A DNA stretch of 64,000 bases from Bdellovibrionales bacterium (GTDB lineage Bacteria > Bdellovibrionota > Bdellovibrionia > Bdellovibrionales > UBA1609), in contig DAIDIG010000004.1 of NCBI GenBank assembly GCA_027459485.1, positions 1 through 64,000 of the forward strand, read 5' to 3'. The notes under the pieces are model-generated. The model worked only from the letters and a program-made list of their open reading frames with translations. It was not told the DNA's origin and ran no database searches. A program made the translations under genes and the position numbers. Shown one piece after another: positions 63,948 through 64,000 of the stretch; the stretch's first letter is position 1, and every line of letters begins with the position of its first letter.

Positions 63948-64000
63948 GGAAGCTTTCTAGCTTCAGCAATTAGACGTGACAAGTTGGATCAGAGACCCGG

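Overview
The window reads like a core chromosomal segment of a predatory-type or gliding 'deltaproteobacterium' (Bdellovibrionota or Myxococcota grade). This rests on the pil gene order pilH-pilI-pilD-pilM-N-O-P-Q, which is the Myxococcus order, on a complete glt/agl-like trans-envelope motility cluster, on many lipoproteins with loose lipoboxes, and on FHA/sigma-54 regulators. The short 16S fragment is the only phylogenetic marker here and cannot be placed without a database search, so the assignment is inference. Most genes lie on the minus strand. No transposase, integrase, phage gene, CRISPR array or attachment site was recognised.

Layout (window coordinates). 1-620: 5' end of a 16S rRNA gene on the minus strand, with its leader, boxA and promoter. 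719-4639: PIF1-like helicase, tRNA-Ala(TGC), an unknown protein, a cupin protein and rarA. 4821-13428: a lipoprotein gene converging on the type IV pilus operon (pilH, pilI, pilD, then pilMNOPQ with its own strong promoter). 13503-16559: a two-gene ABC importer with a double permease and no binding protein. 16687-27308: a tight run lepA, three signal peptidase I genes, an unknown membrane protein, pyrB, carA, an unknown gene and carB. 27368-28966: metK and hpf. 29373-34467: an accessory patch of surface lipoproteins (beta-helix/NHL propeller, beta-helix, and a small lipoprotein). 34597-37753: rpoN, lptB and a fused lptC-lptA. 37830-39490: a GYF-GYF-PilZ protein and an unknown secreted protein. 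39504-50931: a ten-gene, translationally coupled glt/agl-like cluster (two outer-membrane barrels, three TPR proteins, a small secreted protein, an FHA/TonB-like spanning protein, one TolQ and two TolR proteins). 51030-54993: kdsD, pyrG, kdsB and a CBS-domain protein. 55247-58241: an FHA-linked sigma-54 activator, a FliL-like protein and a lipoprotein. 58248-63947: polA, an HTH protein, a cold-shock-domain protein, ftsB, eno and a coiled-coil protein.

How the parts fit. Two envelope-spanning machines are encoded: the type IV pilus (secretin PilQ, alignment complex PilMNOP, prepilin peptidase PilD and the PilHI ABC pair) and a proton-channel-driven Glt/Agl-like complex. Around them are genes for building the outer membrane (Kdo synthesis, Lpt transport) and for protein export (triplicated LepB). 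The usual proteobacterial neighbourhood kdsD-lptC-lptA-lptB-rpoN-hpf is present but split twice: the motility cluster sits between kdsD and lptCA, and the lipoprotein patch sits between rpoN and hpf.

The observations most worth a second look are: the glt/agl-like operon with a palindrome-studded, possibly leaderless promoter; a tandem signal peptidase whose catalytic Ser appears to be Thr; a PilQ with a lipobox-like Cys beside a Cys-less PilP; an LptC-LptA fusion; and an orphan FliL-like protein facing an FHA/sigma-54 regulator.
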